Positions 61,645 through 64,000 of a DNA stretch of 64,000 nt are shown here, in pieces. Numbering within the stretch: position 1 is the stretch's first letter; every line of letters begins with the position of its first letter. A program made the position numbers and the translations under genes. The stretch covers positions 3,952,322 through 4,016,321 of the forward strand of contig NZ_CP036273.1 in NCBI RefSeq assembly GCF_007747215.1, given 5' to 3'. Under the pieces are notes generated by a model. It was not told the origin of the DNA. It did not search any database and worked only from the letters and a program-made list of their open reading frames with translations. The stretch is from Urbifossiella limnaea (GTDB lineage: Bacteria > Planctomycetota > Planctomycetia > Gemmatales > Gemmataceae).

Positions 61645-62041
61645 GGGCTCCGGTCTCCTCGTAACCGAGGTGGAGAACCAGGAACCTGAATTCGTCGATT
61701 CCCTGCCGTGGTTCCCTGCCAGATGGTACGGCAGGCCGGGTTCCAGGGATTCCAAAAGTGCTTCAGGAGAACGGTTTGGGGAAAGTGCCAGCGGGGCTCG
61801 GTATGAGCGGCCCCCTTCTACCCCAAGCAAGCGCGCTAGCCAAGCTGCGCTACGGCCCGGAACGTACTCTTTGTACCGGACCGGACAGCCACCGGCAACC
61901 GCGGGTTCGCGGCTCCCACGAACCGATCCTGAAGATTTCGGTTTGGGGGTTGGCGCGACCGCGGCTCTGTGGTTCAATCTTGCTTAGAACACTTCGCCCG
62001 ACCGAACCCGTCTCTCCACACGTCGAACACGGAGGGTTCAG
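61645..62041. other. Right end of element (arm-site region, attR, flank)
   Basis: 397 bp without a gene. It contains ATTCCCTGCC at 61699-61708 followed closely by TTCCCTGCC, matching the pair at 3001-3020. The inverted sequence CTCG-TAAC-CGAG lies around 61658-61672, and the 40-bp tRNA-Pro repeat at 61820-61859. The part after 61859 is presumably chromosomal, with a promoter for the small gene at 62042. Confidence 0.55.
61820..61859. repeat. Right 40-bp attachment repeat (attR core, partial tRNA-Pro)
   Basis: Identical to 2837-2876. It carries the 5' half of tRNA-Pro through the anticodon loop, but the 3' half is absent, so it cannot be a working tRNA. It lies just outside the integrase gene, as expected of an attachment site. 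Confidence 0.8.
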
Positions 62042-62263
62042 ATGTCCGCGAGCGTCCATCCCGTGCTCAACCGCGACCGCGACGAAGTCCGCGTGCCGGC
62101 GCCCTACGGCGCCACCCTGCTCTCCTACCTCGGCCGCAAGGGGCTCCGAGGCCACATCCACACGGACACCGTCGGCGACGTCATCGTCCTCGATGGTGAG
62201 CCCGACATGGGCCGCGTCCGGATGTACCTCGACGACTGGGAACGTGCCGCCACGTCCGCCTGA
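62042..62263 (+). CDS. Small conserved-looking hypothetical protein
   Basis: 73 residues from ATG 62042, preceded by GGAGGG. The sequence is compact: VRVPAPYGATLLSYLGRKGL, HTDTVGDVIVLDGEPDMGRV, RMYLDDWERA. No family recalled. It lies in the presumed chromosomal flank right of the element. The next gene is convergent, 23 bp away. Confidence 0.75.
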   Translation: MSASVHPVLNRDRDEVRVPAPYGATLLSYLGRKGLRGHIHTDTVGDVIVLDGEPDMGRVRMYLDDWERAATSA

Positions 62264-62286
62264 GTCGACGACCGAGCCCGCCCGGC

Positions 62287-62751
62287 CTAACCGGCGGGTG
62301 GGCTCGTTTCCGTCGGGAACAGCGGGATCGGCCTGCGGTCAGGCGTGGACATGTCCACGCCGACGAACACCGCCTCGGCTTCCGTCACCGAGATCGTCTC
62401 GGCGCCGCGCTCGGCCAGCACGTCCACGTGAACCGTGACCGACGTGCGGCCGAATTTCACCACCGACACGTTGAGCGACACCACATCGCCGACCAGCACC
62501 GGCTTCTTGAACTCAACCCGGTTCAGGGCCACCGTCACGAACGCGGCGCGGGGCGTGCCGCCGTTCAACTGCACGGCGCGACGGGCGCCGATGGCCCCGG
62601 CCATGTCGATGTGGCTGAGGATGACGCCGCCGAAGACGGTGTTGTAGACCGGGTACTGACTGCCGTCGGGGAGCGTGGCGACTCCCGGCAGCGGGTTCGC
62701 GTCCTGCGGCATCATCACCACCTTCACGGCGGTGTACGGCTCGGTCGCCAC
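62287..62751 (-). CDS. Acyl-CoA thioesterase family (hotdog fold)
   Basis: 154 residues from GTG 62751; the frame is open further upstream, where it overlaps the LptF/G gene. The hotdog-fold signature is clear: NTVFGGVILSHIDMAGAIGA, then AFVTVALNRVEFKKPVLVGD, VVSLNVSVVKFGRTSVTVHV. This corresponds to YciA-like acyl-CoA thioesterases, cytosolic enzymes that hydrolyse acyl-CoA. It is 44 bp downstream of LptF/G in the same direction. Regarded as chromosomal housekeeping. Confidence 0.85.
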   Translation of the reverse strand: MATEPYTAVKVVMMPQDANPLPGVATLPDGSQYPVYNTVFGGVILSHIDMAGAIGARRAVQLNGGTPRAAFVTVALNRVEFKKPVLVGDVVSLNVSVVKFGRTSVTVHVDVLAERGAETISVTEAEAVFVGVDMSTPDRRPIPLFPTETSPPAG

Positions 62752-62795
62752 GGCGGAGCTCCCCGGAGTGCACCGCCGCGGGCGGCGGCGGCGGG

Positions 62796-63929
62796 CTAGG
62801 TGTGGACGGAGTCGAAGGCCACGACCGTGATCGGCCCGAACAACAGGACCGGCAGCCATGCCGAGAGCGGTGGGGCGACGTACCCCTGGTCGCCGAGGTA
62901 CTTGCTGCCGAGCAGGCACAGGTAGAACCACACGCTGAACGCCAGGCAGACGCCCGTGCTGATGAACACGTGCCGGTTGGGGTTCTGAAGCACCACCGCC
63001 AGCCCGAGCAGCACCAGTAACGCACCCGTGATCGGCCGCGTCACGCGGGTGTGGAAGAGCACCGCCACCCGGGCCTGCCGCCGCGGCTCGTTCCGCGACA
63101 GCAGCTCCCGCAGCTTGCCGACCGGGGCGTACAGGTACCACCCGGCCCCCCGGCTCATCATGTCGTAGTCCACGTCCTGAGTCGTCAGGAAGTACTGGCC
63201 GATCTCCACCTGCCGGAGGTTCGGCGGCAGCGGCTCGCGCGGCGGGTTCTCCTTCGTCTCCTTCTCGCCGAGCCGCAGCCACCACCCGCCGCCCGGCGGC
63301 ACGCCGCCGGCGACGGGCCCGTCGGACCCCGGCGGGAAGTAGATCGCCTCGTCGGCCGTGACGTGGAACATCGGGTACGGCGGGTTCTCCGGGAAGGTGG
63401 CGTAGAACTTGATGACCCGCCGCTCCTTCCGCACGCCGGCCAGGCCCTCCACCTGCACGCCGCTCGGGTCGTAGGCCCCGGCCAGCACCTGCGCCTTCAC
63501 GCCCTCGGGGTCGTCCTTGGCGATCAACAACTGCCCGGCGATCCGCGGCAGAATGAACTCCTGGTTCAACGGCCCGAACGACAGCGTCACGGCCGAGCCG
63601 ATCAGGATCGGGCGGATGACGCGGCGCGTCGGGATGCCGGCCGATAACTGCGGCAGCAACTCGTTGTTACGCTGCATCCACGAGACGGTAAACGCCGCCG
63701 CCATCAAGGCCGCGGGCTCGGCCAGGCGGTCGAAGATGAGCGCGATCTGGTACGAGTAGTAGCCGACGACGTGCCGGATGACGCCGGCCGCGCCGCCGCC
63801 GGCCCGGCCGAACGAGTCGATGTTCGTGAACAGGTCGATGATGACGTACAGGCTCAGCAGGCTGCTGAGGACGATGGCGTAGGAGCGGAAGTAGTTCCAC
63901 AGAACCATGCGGTCGAGGGTGGTGGTCAC
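62796..63929 (-). CDS. LptF/LptG-family lipopolysaccharide export permease
   Basis: 377 residues from GTG 63929 (GTGA overlap with the preceding gene). The YjgP/YjgQ layout is present: three N-terminal helices, starting LDRMVLWNYFRSYAIVLSSL, a beta-jellyroll periplasmic domain in the middle, then three helices near the end, including GALLVLLGLAVVLQN. In Gram-negatives LptF and LptG with LptB drive lipid transport to the outer membrane. The coupled upstream gene may be its partner but is cut by the window end. Confidence 0.88.
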   Translation of the reverse strand: MTTTLDRMVLWNYFRSYAIVLSSLLSLYVIIDLFTNIDSFGRAGGGAAGVIRHVVGYYSYQIALIFDRLAEPAALMAAAFTVSWMQRNNELLPQLSAGIPTRRVIRPILIGSAVTLSFGPLNQEFILPRIAGQLLIAKDDPEGVKAQVLAGAYDPSGVQVEGLAGVRKERRVIKFYATFPENPPYPMFHVTADEAIYFPPGSDGPVAGGVPPGGGWWLRLGEKETKENPPREPLPPNLRQVEIGQYFLTTQDVDYDMMSRGAGWYLYAPVGKLRELLSRNEPRRQARVAVLFHTRVTRPITGALLVLLGLAVVLQNPNRHVFISTGVCLAFSVWFYLCLLGSKYLGDQGYVAPPLSAWLPVLLFGPITVVAFDSVHT

Positions 63930-64000
63930 TTCGGTCCCCCGCCCGGCCGCCGCGGCGCGTAGTGCTTCACGAACTGGATGATGAAGTCGTCGGCCTCGCT
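63926..64000 (-). CDS. C-terminal end of a gene coupled to LptF/G (partial)
   Basis: Only the last 24 codons are visible (SEADDFIIQFVKHYAPRRPG, then GGPK). The stop TGA overlaps the LptF/G start as GTGA. Too little is present to identify the product; another LPS-transport gene is plausible but not shown. Confidence 0.6.
   Translation of the reverse strand, partial: SEADDFIIQFVKHYAPRRPGGGPK

Overview
The window looks like a chromosomal segment of a planctomycete, most likely Gemmataceae. It is very GC-rich, uses GTG starts freely and has many GTGA gene overlaps. It carries two tandem DUF1501 genes, a lipobox protein, many proteins typical of that group, and LptF/G at the right edge. No 16S rRNA or other taxonomic marker gene is present, so this placement is an inference.

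Most of the window appears to be a ~59 kb integrative element. An intact tRNA-Pro(GGG) lies at 2802-2876 (minus). A perfect 40-bp copy of its 5' half, starting inside the anticodon loop, recurs in direct orientation at 61820-61859. Just inside the right copy lie a tyrosine recombinase (60568-61644), a MerR-like excisionase (59703-59909) and a ParB-like protein (57725-58546). Outside the repeats sit ordinary genes: DUF1501 on the left; a small protein, a thioesterase and LptF/G on the right.

Regions, left to right: (a) 3.2-6.3 kb, an exported Kelch/galactose-oxidase-like protein and an exported alpha/beta hydrolase. (b) 6.5-20.4 kb, an accessory cassette: a TM0106-type helicase with a truncated nuclease end, a PPP phosphatase, a MoxR AAA+ ATPase with a VWA partner, a DnaN (sliding-clamp) paralogue, several unknown and membrane proteins, a membrane-TPR protein and an XRE regulator. 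It resembles the MoxR-VWA conflict systems, but I cannot name it. (c) 20.9-32 kb, a minus-strand metal-efflux block: TolC, adaptor, CusA/CzcA pump, P1B ATPase and small Cys-rich exported proteins. (d) 32.5-44.9 kb, a membrane-fused spermidine-synthase-like protein, a second RND pump destroyed by truncation, an amber codon and an IS3-family insertion, then a complete DevBCA/MacAB-TolC-type ABC exporter. (e) 45.1-51 kb, a LysR-headed thiol-redox cluster in which two genes contain an in-frame TGA at a redox or metal-site cysteine position. Each TGA is followed by a hairpin with a GGUC apical loop, so both are strong selenoprotein candidates. (f) 51.4-59.6 kb, a minus-strand module built around a 998-aa protein that fuses a degenerate SF2 helicase to a reverse transcriptase with a YADN motif. 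It is preceded in frame by a 15-copy 24-bp coding repeat. (g) the recombination end of the element.

The best candidates for undescribed biology are the RT-pseudohelicase module, the MoxR-VWA-clamp cassette and the paired selenoprotein genes.
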